From Kofleriaceae bacterium (GTDB taxonomy: Bacteria > Myxococcota_A > Polyangia > Haliangiales > Haliangiaceae): a stretch of 64,000 bases of DNA. The notes beneath the pieces are model-generated. The model was not told the origin of the DNA, made no database searches, and saw only the letters and a list, made by a program, of their open reading frames with translations. The position numbers and the translations under genes are program-made. The stretch is from the NCBI GenBank assembly GCA_018057825.1, contig JAGPCY010000011.1, forward strand, positions 92,118 through 156,117, read 5' to 3'. Below, in pieces: positions 19,087-31,618 of this stretch (the stretch's first letter is position 1; the number at the start of each line of letters is the position of its first letter).

Positions 19087-20280
19087 ATGACCGACGCAGA
19101 GATCCTGGCTTTGCTCGCCGAGCCCGAGTCGGAGCGCGTCGAGCGCAAGGAGTCCTACGCGGGCGACACGCCGGAGAAGGTGCGCCAGGCGATCTGTGCG
19201 TTCGCGAACGACTACCCTGGTCACGGTCGACCGGGCGTCATCGTGCTCGGGCAACGCGACAAGGATCTGAGCTTGTCCGGGCTCACCGTCGATGATCGGC
19301 TCCTCACCACCCTGGGACAGATTCCCAACGACACCAAGATCGTACCGCGGCCCTCGATCCTCGTGTCGCGGCACGAGCTCGACGGCCAGAGCGTCGCCGT
19401 GATCGTGGTCGAGCCGTCGGTCGCGCCGCCGGTTCGCTACGATGGACGGACGTGGATCCGGACCGGGCCGACCAGGGCGATCGCGACCTGGGAGCAGGAG
19501 CAGCGGCTCATCGAACGGCGCGCCAGCGCGCACCTCCCGTTCGATGCCCAGCCGTTGCCGTTCGTGCCGGCGGAGGACCTCGACGTCGACTACTTCCGGT
19601 CGGCGTACTTGCCGGGCGCGGTCTCGCCGGAGGTCCTGGCGGCCAACCACCGCGACCTGCGGATTCAGATGATGGGCCACCGCATGCTGAGCCCCGCGGG
19701 GGTGCCGACGGTCCTCGGCGTCCTCTTGCTCGGCGTGGATCCCACGCGATGGGTTCCGGGGGCCTTCGTCCAGTTCCTGCGGTTCGCGGGCACCGAACCA
19801 ACCTCGACGATCATCGACCAGAAAGAGATCACGGGCCGGGTGCTCGAGGTCGTGCGGCGCGTCGAGGAGATCCTCGAGAACCACATTCGCACGCCGCTCC
19901 GCTTCGCCGACGTCGCGGTCGCCGAGGAGGCCCCTGACTATCCGATCGGAGCCCTCCGGCAGCTGTTCCGCAACGCCGTCATGCACCGCGCCTACGACGG
20001 CACGCACGCGCCGATCCGGATCCACTGGTTCAGCGATCGGATCGAGATCGACAACCCTGGGGGGCCGTTCGGACGGGTCACGCGAGAGAACTTCGGCAAG
20101 GGCGTCACCGACTATCGCAACCGTCACCTAGCCTCGGCGATGAAGGATCTCGGCTTGGTGCAGGGCTTCGGGCAGGGGCTACATCTGGCCGCGCTCGAGC
20201 TGTCACGGAACTCCAACCCACCCCTCGAGTGGGAGCTCGACACCAGCGCCACGCTGGTCCGGGTCAGGAGGAGGCCATGA
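19087..20280 (+). CDS. AlbA_2 (Schlafen-type) domain, RecG-like/HATPase_c_4 protein
   Basis: 397 aa. Residues ~10-125 are the AlbA_2/Schlafen-type domain (ESERVERKESYAGDTPEKVR, then FANDYPGHGRPGVIVLG). Residues ~130-260 are a linker domain. Residues ~265-390 are the GHKL-like ATP-binding domain found in 'RecG-like' transcriptional regulators and defence proteins: LRQLFRNAVMHRAYDG (N-box-like), SDRIEIDNPGGPFG and DLGLVQGFGQGLHLA. The protein is cytosolic. Its stop overlaps the ATG of a ParA-type ATPase gene (ATGA), so the two are translationally coupled. AlbA_2 proteins are often near defence genes; a defence or regulatory role is inferred, not shown. Confidence 0.8.
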   Translation: MTDAEILALLAEPESERVERKESYAGDTPEKVRQAICAFANDYPGHGRPGVIVLGQRDKDLSLSGLTVDDRLLTTLGQIPNDTKIVPRPSILVSRHELDGQSVAVIVVEPSVAPPVRYDGRTWIRTGPTRAIATWEQEQRLIERRASAHLPFDAQPLPFVPAEDLDVDYFRSAYLPGAVSPEVLAANHRDLRIQMMGHRMLSPAGVPTVLGVLLLGVDPTRWVPGAFVQFLRFAGTEPTSTIIDQKEITGRVLEVVRRVEEILENHIRTPLRFADVAVAEEAPDYPIGALRQLFRNAVMHRAYDGTHAPIRIHWFSDRIEIDNPGGPFGRVTRENFGKGVTDYRNRHLASAMKDLGLVQGFGQGLHLAALELSRNSNPPLEWELDTSATLVRVRRRP

Positions 20281-21275
20281 CCCCGGTCGTCACCTTCTTC
20301 AACAACAAGGGCGGCGTCGGAAAGACCTCGCTCGTGTACCACCTGGCCTGGATGTATGCGCTGCAGGGCACGCGCGTGCTGGTCGCGGACCTCGACCCGC
20401 AGGCGAACCTGACTGCGCTCTTGTTCGACGAGGACGACATCGAGCGCCTGTGGGAGCCCGAGCGCGGTCGCACCATCTTCGACCCGATCCGTCAGATGAT
20501 CGATCGCGATGGCGGCCTGGGGGCGCCACACGTCGAGGCCGTCGGTCGGAACCTGTCCGCGCTCATCGGCACGCCGCGCCTGGCCGCGTTCGAGAGCGAC
20601 CTCGCCGAGAACTGGCTCAAGTGTCTCGATGGCAAGCCCGGCGGCTTCAAGGTCATGAAGGCGTTCTGGGCGCTCATGCAAGAGGCCGCCGACCAGGTCG
20701 ACGCGCAGGTCGTCCTGGCGGACGTCGGCCCGAGTATGGGAGCGATCAACCGGGCGGCGCTGGTCGCCTCCGACCACGTCGTGATGCCGCTCGGGGCGGA
20801 TCTGTTCTCCTTGGCCGGCATCGAGAACCTGGGTCGTTGGTTGAGGGAATCGCGGAGAGACTGGGCCACTCGGGTGGGCAGGAACGGGGATCCCCGGCTC
20901 GAGCTCCCCGCGGGCCGCATGGCGGCCGCCGGGTACGTGCTCAGCCAGCACGCGGTGCAGGGGGGCCGGCCGACGAAGGCCTACAACCGCTGGATGCGCC
21001 GCATCCCCGGCACCTACGCCGAGAGCGTGCTCGAGACGACCGCGGTCACCGACGATCCGGCCGCCGACCCGAACTGCCTCGGCATCGTCAAGCACTACCG
21101 GAGCCTCATGCCGCTGGCGCAGGAGGCGCGCAAGCCGATCTTCCAGCTGCGGGCCGCAGACGGAGCGCTCGGCTCCCACGCCGCCGCCGCCCAGCAGGCG
21201 TACGCGGACTTCTCGACGCTGGCGACCCGGATCGCCGCGACGACCTGGCGGCCGGCGGCCCCGGCGGCAGGCTGA
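20277..21275 (+). CDS. ParA-family ATPase (MinD/ParA type) coupled to AlbA_2 gene
   Basis: The ATG at 20277 follows AGGAGGAGG and overlaps the preceding stop. The deviant Walker A is intact (NNKGGVGKTS, residues ~8-17), followed by LVADLDPQANLT (Walker A') and VVLADVGPSMG (Walker B region). At 332 aa it is longer than plasmid ParA proteins and has an insert around residues 60-120. No parB or parS-like repeat is nearby, so replicon partition is unlikely. Pairing with an AlbA_2/ATPase gene suggests a two-protein module. Confidence 0.85.
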   Translation: MTPVVTFFNNKGGVGKTSLVYHLAWMYALQGTRVLVADLDPQANLTALLFDEDDIERLWEPERGRTIFDPIRQMIDRDGGLGAPHVEAVGRNLSALIGTPRLAAFESDLAENWLKCLDGKPGGFKVMKAFWALMQEAADQVDAQVVLADVGPSMGAINRAALVASDHVVMPLGADLFSLAGIENLGRWLRESRRDWATRVGRNGDPRLELPAGRMAAAGYVLSQHAVQGGRPTKAYNRWMRRIPGTYAESVLETTAVTDDPAADPNCLGIVKHYRSLMPLAQEARKPIFQLRAADGALGSHAAAAQQAYADFSTLATRIAATTWRPAAPAAG

Positions 21276-21333
21276 GATCTACTGCCCGATCGTCCGGGTC
21301 GCGGCGGCTGGCGCGCGCGCTAGATCTTGCCGC

Positions 21334-21339
21334 TATAGT
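21334..21339 (+). promoter_or_regulatory. -10 element of leaderless clpS promoter
   Basis: TATAGT lies exactly 7 nt before the clpS ATG, so transcription should begin at or next to the start codon. No ribosome binding site is present. A -35 element is not obvious. Confidence 0.5.
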
Positions 21340-21346
21340 GGTCGAT

Positions 21347-21727
21347 ATGAGCACGCCTGCGATCGCCTCCGCCCGCGCCCCGGCGCGCGCCAGCGGCGAC
21401 GACAAGAAGCCGAGCCGGCCGGCGCCCACGCCGGGCACCGGGGTGGCGCTCGAGGAGCGCACCCGGACCAAGAAGCCGCCGATGTACAAGGTCCTCCTGC
21501 ACAACGACGACTACACGACCAAGGAGTTCGTGGTCTTCGTGCTGCAGACCGTGTTCCAGCGCAGCGAAGGGGACGCGGTCGCGATCATGAACCACGTCCA
21601 CGCCCAGGGCGTCGGGGTCGCCGGGGTCTACACCTTCGAGATCGCCGAGACCAAGGTGCAGAAGACCGTTCAGCTCGCCCGCGCCAACGAGTACCCGCTC
21701 CAGCTCTCCATCGAACCTAGCGAGTGA
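21347..21727 (+). CDS. clpS: ATP-dependent Clp protease adaptor ClpS
   Basis: 126 aa. Residues ~1-43 are a disordered Ala/Pro/Lys-rich extension, somewhat long for the family. The core begins at PPMYKVLLHNDDYTTKEFV, with the HNDDYT motif that forms the N-degron pocket, and ends VQLARANEYPLQLSIE. ClpS delivers N-end-rule substrates to ClpA. The clpA gene begins 4 nt downstream, the classical order. The start is ATG 21347; upstream in-frame codons belong to the intergenic promoter. Confidence 0.95.
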   Translation: MSTPAIASARAPARASGDDKKPSRPAPTPGTGVALEERTRTKKPPMYKVLLHNDDYTTKEFVVFVLQTVFQRSEGDAVAIMNHVHAQGVGVAGVYTFEIAETKVQKTVQLARANEYPLQLSIEPSE

Positions 21728-21731
21728 GCCC

Positions 21732-24020
<2,289 letters not shown>

Positions 24021-24038
24021 GGCCGCCGGCCGCCGACC

Positions 24039-24056
24039 CGCGCCGAGCTCGGCGCG
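24039..24056. promoter_or_regulatory. 18-bp perfect palindrome between clpA and the small membrane peptide gene
   Basis: CGCGCCGAGCTCGGCGCG is perfectly self-complementary. It lies 19 nt after the clpA stop and 8 nt before a -10-like TACCAA. It could be an operator or a tight hairpin ending the clp transcript. Confidence 0.4.
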
Positions 24057-24075
24057 ATCGTGGTACCAACAGGTC

Positions 24076-24183
24076 ATGGCCCCAACTCCTCCGCGCGGTC
24101 GCCTCCGCTGGGACCGCTTGATCCTGACCCTGGTCGTCCTCGGCGGCGGTGGCTTCGCCCTGTACTGGTTCGCGCTCCGGTGA
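24076..24183 (+). CDS. Small single-span membrane protein, 35 aa
   Basis: Residues 1-13 are Pro/Arg-rich and residues 14-33 form one membrane helix (LILTLVVLGGGGFALYWF), giving a positive-inside topology with the N-terminus in the cytosol. The start is supported by the 6-nt spacing from a -10-like TACCAA (24064-24069), and the stop overlaps the GTG of the AlkB-like gene (GTGA). Codons keep the high-GC third-position pattern of real genes here. Function unknown. Confidence 0.55.
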   Translation: MAPTPPRGRLRWDRLILTLVVLGGGGFALYWFALR

Positions 24184-25061
24184 GCCGGCCACCTCCGCCG
24201 CGCCGACCGGCGTGGCGGCCGGTGCACGACGCCGAGCGCAGCTACCTGTACGTCCCCGGCTACCTGACCGCGACCGCGCGCGCCGACCTCCTGGCCTGGC
24301 TGGCGACGCTGCACCCGCTGTGGGAGCAGCGCTACTCGACGGTGCGGCCGCTGCCGCCCGGGCGCGAGCAACGGCCGCTCCTGCGCCCGGTGTACTGGCT
24401 CGGCAACTGGCAGTTCGCCTGCCTGGGGTACTACGAACCGCCGGGCGGGGTGCGCGATCGCTGCGTCGCCGCCGAGCCGTTCCCGCCGTGCGTGGCCGCG
24501 ATCGCCGCCGACGCCGAGGCGCGGGTCCGCGCGCGGTTTGCGCCGGCCGACGTGCCGCGCGGCTGGCACTTGAACACCGCGCTCATCAACTTCTACGGCG
24601 ACCGCGCCGAGGGGGAGCGCTGGCACGACGTCGCGCGGGTCGGCGAGCACCGCGACTTCGAGCCCGGCCCGGTCGTGTCTCTGTCGCTGGGGGAGCGGGC
24701 GCTGTTCCAGTTCGTGCCGCGCGGCCGCGACGCCGCCCGCGGCCCGGTGCGCTCGCAGTGGCTCGACGACGGCGCCCTCCAGGCCTTCGGCGGCCGGCGC
24801 TGGAAGGACGAGCTCCTGCACCGGGTCCAGCGGGTCGACCGCAAGCTGGGGTGCGACCTCCCGCCGCAGGTCGACGGGTTTCGCACCCGTCGGGTCAACC
24901 TGACGTTCCGCTACGTCCCCGACGAGCACGTCGTGCCCTTCGCGCGCCTGGGACCGATCGCGGCCGCCGACGTCCGCGGCTACGTGGCGACCCTGGCGGC
25001 CCATGTGCCGTTCTTCGCCGGCGCGCTGTCGACGATTCCCCGAGGCCTGTCGAACCATTGA
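24180..25061 (+). CDS. AlkB-like 2-oxoglutarate/Fe(II)-dependent dioxygenase
   Basis: 293 aa from GTG 24180, which overlaps the previous TGA. AlkB-family landmarks: LINFYGDRAEG (N-x-Y substrate/2OG region), the iron facial triad with GEHRDFEPG (HxD near 156) and a later His in LLHRVQRVD near 217, VSLSLGERALFQF, and RRVNLTFR near 240, matching the RxNxTxR signature that binds 2-oxoglutarate. It should remove alkyl groups from DNA or RNA bases by oxidation. It is longer than E. coli AlkB, with an N-terminal extension. No ada-type regulator is adjacent. Confidence 0.8.
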   Translation: MSRPPPPRRPAWRPVHDAERSYLYVPGYLTATARADLLAWLATLHPLWEQRYSTVRPLPPGREQRPLLRPVYWLGNWQFACLGYYEPPGGVRDRCVAAEPFPPCVAAIAADAEARVRARFAPADVPRGWHLNTALINFYGDRAEGERWHDVARVGEHRDFEPGPVVSLSLGERALFQFVPRGRDAARGPVRSQWLDDGALQAFGGRRWKDELLHRVQRVDRKLGCDLPPQVDGFRTRRVNLTFRYVPDEHVVPFARLGPIAAADVRGYVATLAAHVPFFAGALSTIPRGLSNH

Positions 25062-25240
25062 CGGGGTCGCGGGGGCGAGGGCCGAAACCGAGGCGTCGGC
25101 CGGGCCCCGATCATCGGTCGTACGTGGTCCACTCCTTGCTCAGTCGATCGGTTGATCGATCGGGATGTCCGACCGGTGGGGCCACGGGGGTCCACCGGGC
25201 GGACGCCATGTCGCCCGCCGCTCGGCGGCTCGAGGAACGT

Positions 25241-25902
25241 ATGAGAACCGTTGCGCTCGTCTTGGCGCTGATGACCTCGGGGGGATGCGCCCTCGCCGCC
25301 GCCCGCAGTCCGGACCTCCCGGTCCGGGTCGAACGTGAGCCGTCGTGCAATTCGGGCAAGGGGGCGGTCTTCGCCGACGGCCTGGGCGGCGGGCTGTTCG
25401 GCCTCACCAGCCTGGGCCTCCTGGCGGCCGAGGAGCCGGCCCCGGGCCTGGTGTTCGGCCTGGCGGCGGCGGCCTTCATCGGCTCGGCGGTGTCGGGTAG
25501 CCGGTCGGCCGATCGGTGCCGCGCCGCCCGCGCCGAGTACCAGGCCTTGGTGGTGGCGCGCGACGAGCAGGTCGCGGTCCAGCGCGCGGTCATCCAGACC
25601 GAGCGTCGGCTCCGCGCGGGCGGCGCGGCGCCGGTCACCCCGACGGGCGCCAGCCCGGTCGATCCCTTCCCGGGCGCGCCGGCGCCGACGGGGACCGGCG
25701 CGACGGCGACGACGCCGACGGGGACCGCCCCGCCGGTCAAGCCGCCGGTGGCGGCGGTCAAGCCGGTGGCGCCGGTGGCGCCGGTCGCGCCGGTCAAGCC
25801 GCCGGTGGCGCCGCCGGCTGCCCAGGCTGACGACGACGAGTCGCCCGCCGACGACGGCGCTGGCGGCTCCGACTGGGCCGAGTTCTGGCGCGAGGTGAAG
25901 CC

Positions 25903-25906
<4 letters not shown>
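25241..25906 (+). CDS. Lipoprotein with Pro/Val/Ala-rich linker, first gene of outer-membrane cassette
   Basis: 221 aa; ATG 25241 with GAGGA 5 nt upstream is preferred over ATG 25208 because the signal peptide starts directly (lipobox TSGGC-A). Residues ~55-90 are hydrophobic and Gly-rich (GLFGLTSLGLLAAEEP, GLAAAAFIGSAVSG), possibly two short membrane-associated segments. A short helix follows, then a low-complexity linker of PVAPVAPVKPP-type repeats and an acidic C-terminus. The stop overlaps the ATG of the first barrel gene. It probably acts as envelope anchor or scaffold for the four barrel proteins downstream. Confidence 0.6.
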
Positions 25907-27522
<1,616 letters not shown>

Positions 27523-27539
27523 CCTCGCTGGAGTTGATC

Positions 27540-28643
27540 ATGACCCTGCGCACCCCCCTCACCGTCCTCGTCGGCCTCGGCCTCGCCTGTGGCGTCGCCC
27601 GCGCCGACGTCTATCACGTGCCACCGGCCGAGGCCCAAGCTGGCGCGCCGCTCGAGCTCGAGGCCCGGATCGCCGACGCCGAGTCGCGCACCGTGCACCT
27701 CTACTACCGGACCGCCGTGACCAGCGCCTGGGCCGAGGTCGCGTTCGCGCGCGCCTCGGGCGAGCGGTGGATCGCGACCATCCCGGCGGCGGCGATGGTC
27801 GTGCCCGGCGTCGAGTACTACCTGGCGTCGGTGCCAGCGGTCGCCGCCGACGCCGCCGGCGCCGCCGTGCCGGTCGACGAGTTCGCATCGGCGGCCTGGC
27901 CCCATCCGGTCGCGGTCCGCACCGGCGCCGCCGACGCGCGGCGCCAGCGCGACCTGGCGCGGGTCGGCGGTCGACGCTCGCGGGCCCGGGCCGCGTTCGA
28001 GTGGATCGACTTCGGTCGTCGCACCAACCAGGCCGACGCCTCGGTGCCCGACAGCTACTACCGCATCGATCTCGACTTCGCGTACCGCCTCCTGGCCTAC
28101 CCCCTCGAGGAGATCCGCATCGGCTACACCCGCCTCGAGGGCGAGGTGCCCAACTCCGATCGCCGGGTGCCCTTCGACTGCACGCCGGCCACCGAGACCA
28201 CGCCGGCCTGTCGGCTGGCCGCCGGCTTCAAGGTCGGCGGCTGGTTCGAGCTCGGGCTCGGCCTGGCCGAGGGCCTGCGCCTCGACGCCCGCGGCATGTT
28301 CACCGCCAACCAGGAGAGCTTCGCCCTCGGCGCGCGGGCCGAGCTGCGCGCCGGCATCGCCGACGGCAACCACCTGGCGGCCGCGGTCGAGTACATGGCC
28401 GACGTCGGCACGATCGGCTCGTTCCGGCTGGGCTGGGCGACGGTGCCCAAGGTGCCGATGGCGATGACTGTCGAGATCACCGATCTGCCGTCGAGCGTGC
28501 GGGCCACCGGCGTCCGCCTGCTCTACGACGCCTACTACCCCTTGCCGACCGGCCTGCGCCTGGGCGCGCGGCTCGGCTACGCCGCCCGCGACCAGATCAT
28601 CGGCGGACCCTCGGCCGGCCTGTCGGCTAGCTACGACTTCTGA
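27540..28643 (+). CDS. Outer-membrane protein, type B: beta-sandwich and barrel
   Basis: 367 aa; ATG 27540 after GGAG. The signal peptide ends ARA-D. Residues ~22-130 are the shared sandwich (VHLYYRTAVTSAWAEVAF, then ATIPAAAMVVPGVEYYLA). Residues ~150-367 are a barrel with many short strands and turns (FEWIDFGRRTNQAD) ending in SASYDF. It lacks the N-terminal SH3-like domain and proline linker of type A proteins. It is paralogous to the 30406 gene and 17 nt downstream of the type A gene. Confidence 0.65.
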   Translation: MTLRTPLTVLVGLGLACGVARADVYHVPPAEAQAGAPLELEARIADAESRTVHLYYRTAVTSAWAEVAFARASGERWIATIPAAAMVVPGVEYYLASVPAVAADAAGAAVPVDEFASAAWPHPVAVRTGAADARRQRDLARVGGRRSRARAAFEWIDFGRRTNQADASVPDSYYRIDLDFAYRLLAYPLEEIRIGYTRLEGEVPNSDRRVPFDCTPATETTPACRLAAGFKVGGWFELGLGLAEGLRLDARGMFTANQESFALGARAELRAGIADGNHLAAAVEYMADVGTIGSFRLGWATVPKVPMAMTVEITDLPSSVRATGVRLLYDAYYPLPTGLRLGARLGYAARDQIIGGPSAGLSASYDF

Positions 28644-28657
28644 CCCGCGAGGCCCCC

Positions 28658-30397
28658 ATGCGCAGCCTGTCCTTGTTCGTCGTCCTCAGCCTGGCCCTCG
28701 CCGGCACCGCCGCGGCCGAGCCGGTGGTCCTCGCGGTCGAGGGTGACAGCGTCTACCTCGATCTCGGCGCGCGCGATGGCGTCGGCGCCGGCAGCGAGCT
28801 CGAGCTGGTGCGGGTCGTGGTCGCCACCGACCCGGTCAGCAAGCGCACCTTGCGCGACGCCTTCGCGCTCGGCACCTTGACCGTGACCCGCGCCGGCGAG
28901 CACCTGAGCCAGGCCACCCTCGAGCCCGCGCTGCGCGGCCGGGTCGCGGTCGGCGATCAGGTCCGTCCGGTCGACGGGCCGCGGGTGTTCGCCGATCCGT
29001 GGGCCGAGCGCGTGCTGGCGTCGAAGCAAGCGCCGCGCGCGCCGGGGCAGCCGGTCGGTCCGACGGTGGCGAGCGGCGACCCGCGGGCCTCGGCCGCCGC
29101 CGCGGTCGCCGCCGCCGACGCTGCCAGCGCGGCCTGGCGCACCACGCTTGGACAGCCGCCGCGGGTGCGGGCCGAGGCCTGGCGGGCGTTCCTCACCGCC
29201 AACCCGCGCTCGCCCTACGCGGCCGCGATCGAGACCGAGATCGCCAACCTCACCACCCAGGCCGACGCCCTCGACGCCGCGATCGCCGCCGCCAACGCCG
29301 CTCGCGCCGGTGGACAGCGCCCGGCGATCGCCGACGCGCTGGCCGCCCAGGTCGGTCAGCCCGAGGGCGCGGTCTATGCGGTCGTCCCCGACCGGGTCGC
29401 CCCCGAGCGTCCGATCGGCGTGGTCTTGACCCGGGTCGCGCCGGTGGCCGGCCCGGTCTGGCTCTACGTCCGCACCGCGGGCGCGCCGGCCTACACCCGG
29501 GTGGCGATGGCCGACGACGGCGACGCCTATCTGCGGGCCACGATCCCCGCCGAGCAGGTGCGCGGCCGCGCCGTCGAGTGGTACGTCACCGCCGGCGAGC
29601 GCGCGCTGGTCGGCGAAGCCGACGCCCCGCGATCGATCGCGGTCGAGCGACCGGTGGTCGAGGCGCCGCCGGCGGCCGGCCGGACCCAGGTCCGGACCGC
29701 GGTCGACTACGTCGACTTCGACGGTGGCCTCGAGGACGGCTTCGATCAATACGTGCAGTGGGAGGCCGAGGCGGCCTACCGCTTCCTGGCCAAGGTCCAC
29801 ACCGCCCGCGTCGGCTTCGGGATCATGAGCGGCACCGGCGGCCCCAAGGACGTGATCGATGAGGACCCGGCGCAGCAGTGCCGCGACGGCAGCGGCGCGT
29901 TCCGCTGCCGCGGCGTCACCTTCAGCTACGTCTACACCGAGTTCGAGTTCCGCCCGCGCAAGCACCTGGCGGTGATGCTGCGGCCCCAGGCCGGGCTCCT
30001 CACGACCGACGTCCGCCCCGACGGTGGCCCGCGCCGTTGCGGCGACACCACCGACCTCGACGGCTGCGACTTCGGCAAGGGCTACGGCCTGCGCGCTCGC
30101 GTCCGCATCGGCGAGGAGCTCGGCACCAACCTCGAGCTGGCGGCCGGCTTCACCTCCGACGTCGGCACGCTGTTCGAGGCGATGTACCGCTTCACCCCGA
30201 CCCCCAAGGTACCGCTCAAGCTCGCGGTCCAGGTCACCGATCTGCCGGTGCCCGAGGACTTCGGCGTCAGGCTCCTGGCCGACGTCGGCTGGCGGGGCGT
30301 GGCGTGGGTGTATCCCTCGCTGCGCGTCTCGTACCAGGCGCGCGACATCGACCACGTCGGCTTCTCCGGGGGCCTCGGCCTCAACTTCGACTGGTGA
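28658..30397 (+). CDS. Outer-membrane protein, type A (second copy)
   Basis: 579 aa; signal peptide ending AAA-E. Residues ~20-105 are the SH3-like domain (LDLGARDGVGAGSELELVRV). Residues ~140-225 are a helical segment in place of the poly-Pro linker. Residues ~230-330 are the sandwich (IPAEQVRGRAVEWYVTAGER). The remainder is a barrel ending GGLGLNFDW, nearly the same terminal strand as the 25903 protein. The barrel contains a Cys-bearing loop (PRRCGDTTDLDGCDFGKG). Spacing is 14 nt from the type B gene before it and 8 nt to the one after. Confidence 0.65.
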   Translation: MRSLSLFVVLSLALAGTAAAEPVVLAVEGDSVYLDLGARDGVGAGSELELVRVVVATDPVSKRTLRDAFALGTLTVTRAGEHLSQATLEPALRGRVAVGDQVRPVDGPRVFADPWAERVLASKQAPRAPGQPVGPTVASGDPRASAAAAVAAADAASAAWRTTLGQPPRVRAEAWRAFLTANPRSPYAAAIETEIANLTTQADALDAAIAAANAARAGGQRPAIADALAAQVGQPEGAVYAVVPDRVAPERPIGVVLTRVAPVAGPVWLYVRTAGAPAYTRVAMADDGDAYLRATIPAEQVRGRAVEWYVTAGERALVGEADAPRSIAVERPVVEAPPAAGRTQVRTAVDYVDFDGGLEDGFDQYVQWEAEAAYRFLAKVHTARVGFGIMSGTGGPKDVIDEDPAQQCRDGSGAFRCRGVTFSYVYTEFEFRPRKHLAVMLRPQAGLLTTDVRPDGGPRRCGDTTDLDGCDFGKGYGLRARVRIGEELGTNLELAAGFTSDVGTLFEAMYRFTPTPKVPLKLAVQVTDLPVPEDFGVRLLADVGWRGVAWVYPSLRVSYQARDIDHVGFSGGLGLNFDW

Positions 30398-30405
30398 GGA
30401 TCGCC

Positions 30406-31524
30406 ATGCGTCTTCGACACCACCTCGCCCTCGCGTCCACGCTCGTCCTCGCCGTCCTGCCGATCATCGGCGCACCGGTGGCCGACGCTCAACCGGCTGC
30501 ACCGTCGGCTGTCGCGCCGGCGCCGGTCGCCGCGCCCGCGGTCGTGACCCCGCCGCCGGCCCGCGCCACCGTGCTCCACGTCCCGCGCGCGACCGCGATC
30601 GCCGGCGCGCCCCTCGAGCTGGTCGCCGCGGTCGACGCCGCCTGGGCCGAGCCGCTCCTGGTCGCGCGCTACCGCGCGGTCGGCGCCACCGGCTGGCAAG
30701 AGGTCGCGTTCCGCCACTCGTCGACCGGCGGCTGGTTCGCCACCGTGCCGGCCAGCGCGATCAACCCGCCCGGCGCCGAGTACTACATCGTCGGGCGCGG
30801 CCCGGCCGGCGAGCAGCCCCACTTCGCGTCGGACGCCGCGCCGCACCTGGTGCGGATCGAGCCGACCGAGGACGAGCGTCTGGCCGACGCCGATCGGGTC
30901 CGCAACGAGGGCCGGACCGACACCGTCCGCCTCGACGTCGACGCTCACGACTTCGGCAACCGCTTCGGCAACCAGGACCGCTACCTGCGCGGCGAGCTCG
31001 AGTGGACCCACCGGTTCTCGCGCCGCCTGTACTCGATCGGGTTCGGCTTCGGCTTCATCCAGGGCCAGACCCCGCGCGAGGACCCTGACGACGGCTCGGC
31101 CAACCACGCCGCCCGCTACGGCGCCGCCACGGTCCGGCTCCGGCTCCACCCGTCGATCTACACCGACCTCCGCCTGATCTTGGGCGTGTCTCACGAGGGC
31201 TTCATGCGCGGCGGCGCCGGCACGGTCACCTTCGGCAAGCCGTGGCGCTCGAACTTCGCGGTCGGCGCCGAGGTCCTCGACGATCTCGGCCCGTCGCTGT
31301 CGGTCCGCCTGCAGTGGGACACCGTGCCGAAGATGTTGATGGGCGCCGCGATCGTGCGCACCGAGCTGCCCGGCACGTTGATCTCGTCGAGCGGCCTGTA
31401 CCTGAAGTACGACGTGAGCTACCAGCTCGTCGGCGGCCACGCCGTGCGCGCGGCCATGACGTACGGCACGCGCGACGGCGCCGGCCGGTTCGGCGGTGGC
31501 CTGGGGGTCGCGACGTCGTTCTAG
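30406..31524 (+). CDS. Outer-membrane protein, type B (second copy)
   Basis: 372 aa; ATG 30406 after GAGGA. The signal peptide is followed by an Ala/Pro/Val-rich linker (residues ~28-55). The sandwich covers ~58-140 (WQEVAFRHSSTGGWFATVPA, then INPPGAEYYIVG). The barrel has strands such as RFSRRLYSIGFGFGFIQG and ends GGLGVATSF. It closes the five-gene cassette; after its stop comes only a hexanucleotide repeat and then a convergent operon. Confidence 0.65.
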   Translation: MRLRHHLALASTLVLAVLPIIGAPVADAQPAAPSAVAPAPVAAPAVVTPPPARATVLHVPRATAIAGAPLELVAAVDAAWAEPLLVARYRAVGATGWQEVAFRHSSTGGWFATVPASAINPPGAEYYIVGRGPAGEQPHFASDAAPHLVRIEPTEDERLADADRVRNEGRTDTVRLDVDAHDFGNRFGNQDRYLRGELEWTHRFSRRLYSIGFGFGFIQGQTPREDPDDGSANHAARYGAATVRLRLHPSIYTDLRLILGVSHEGFMRGGAGTVTFGKPWRSNFAVGAEVLDDLGPSLSVRLQWDTVPKMLMGAAIVRTELPGTLISSSGLYLKYDVSYQLVGGHAVRAAMTYGTRDGAGRFGGGLGVATSF

Positions 31525-31532
31525 TGGGAGGC

Positions 31533-31616
31533 GAGGACCGAGACCGAGGCCGAGACCGAGGCCGAGACCGAGACCGAGACCGAGACCGAGTCCGAGTCCG
31601 AGGCCGAGACCGAGGC
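31533..31616. repeat. Hexanucleotide tandem repeat (GACCGA-type)
   Basis: About 14 imperfect copies of a GAGACC/GAGGCC/GAGTCC-type hexamer fill the gap between two convergent genes. The repeat is in neither coding sequence and ends 2 nt before the permease stop. It may vary in copy number. Confidence 0.85.
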
Positions 31617-31618
31617 GC

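Noticed and set aside
20277..21275. Plasmid or chromosome partition locus
   Set aside because: ParA-like protein has no parB and no parS-like inverted repeats nearby; it is coupled to an AlbA_2 gene instead.
31533..31616. Coding Ser/Val-rich C-terminal tail of the permease on the minus strand
   Set aside because: The permease stop is at 31619-31621, before the repeat; the longer open frame is in another phase.
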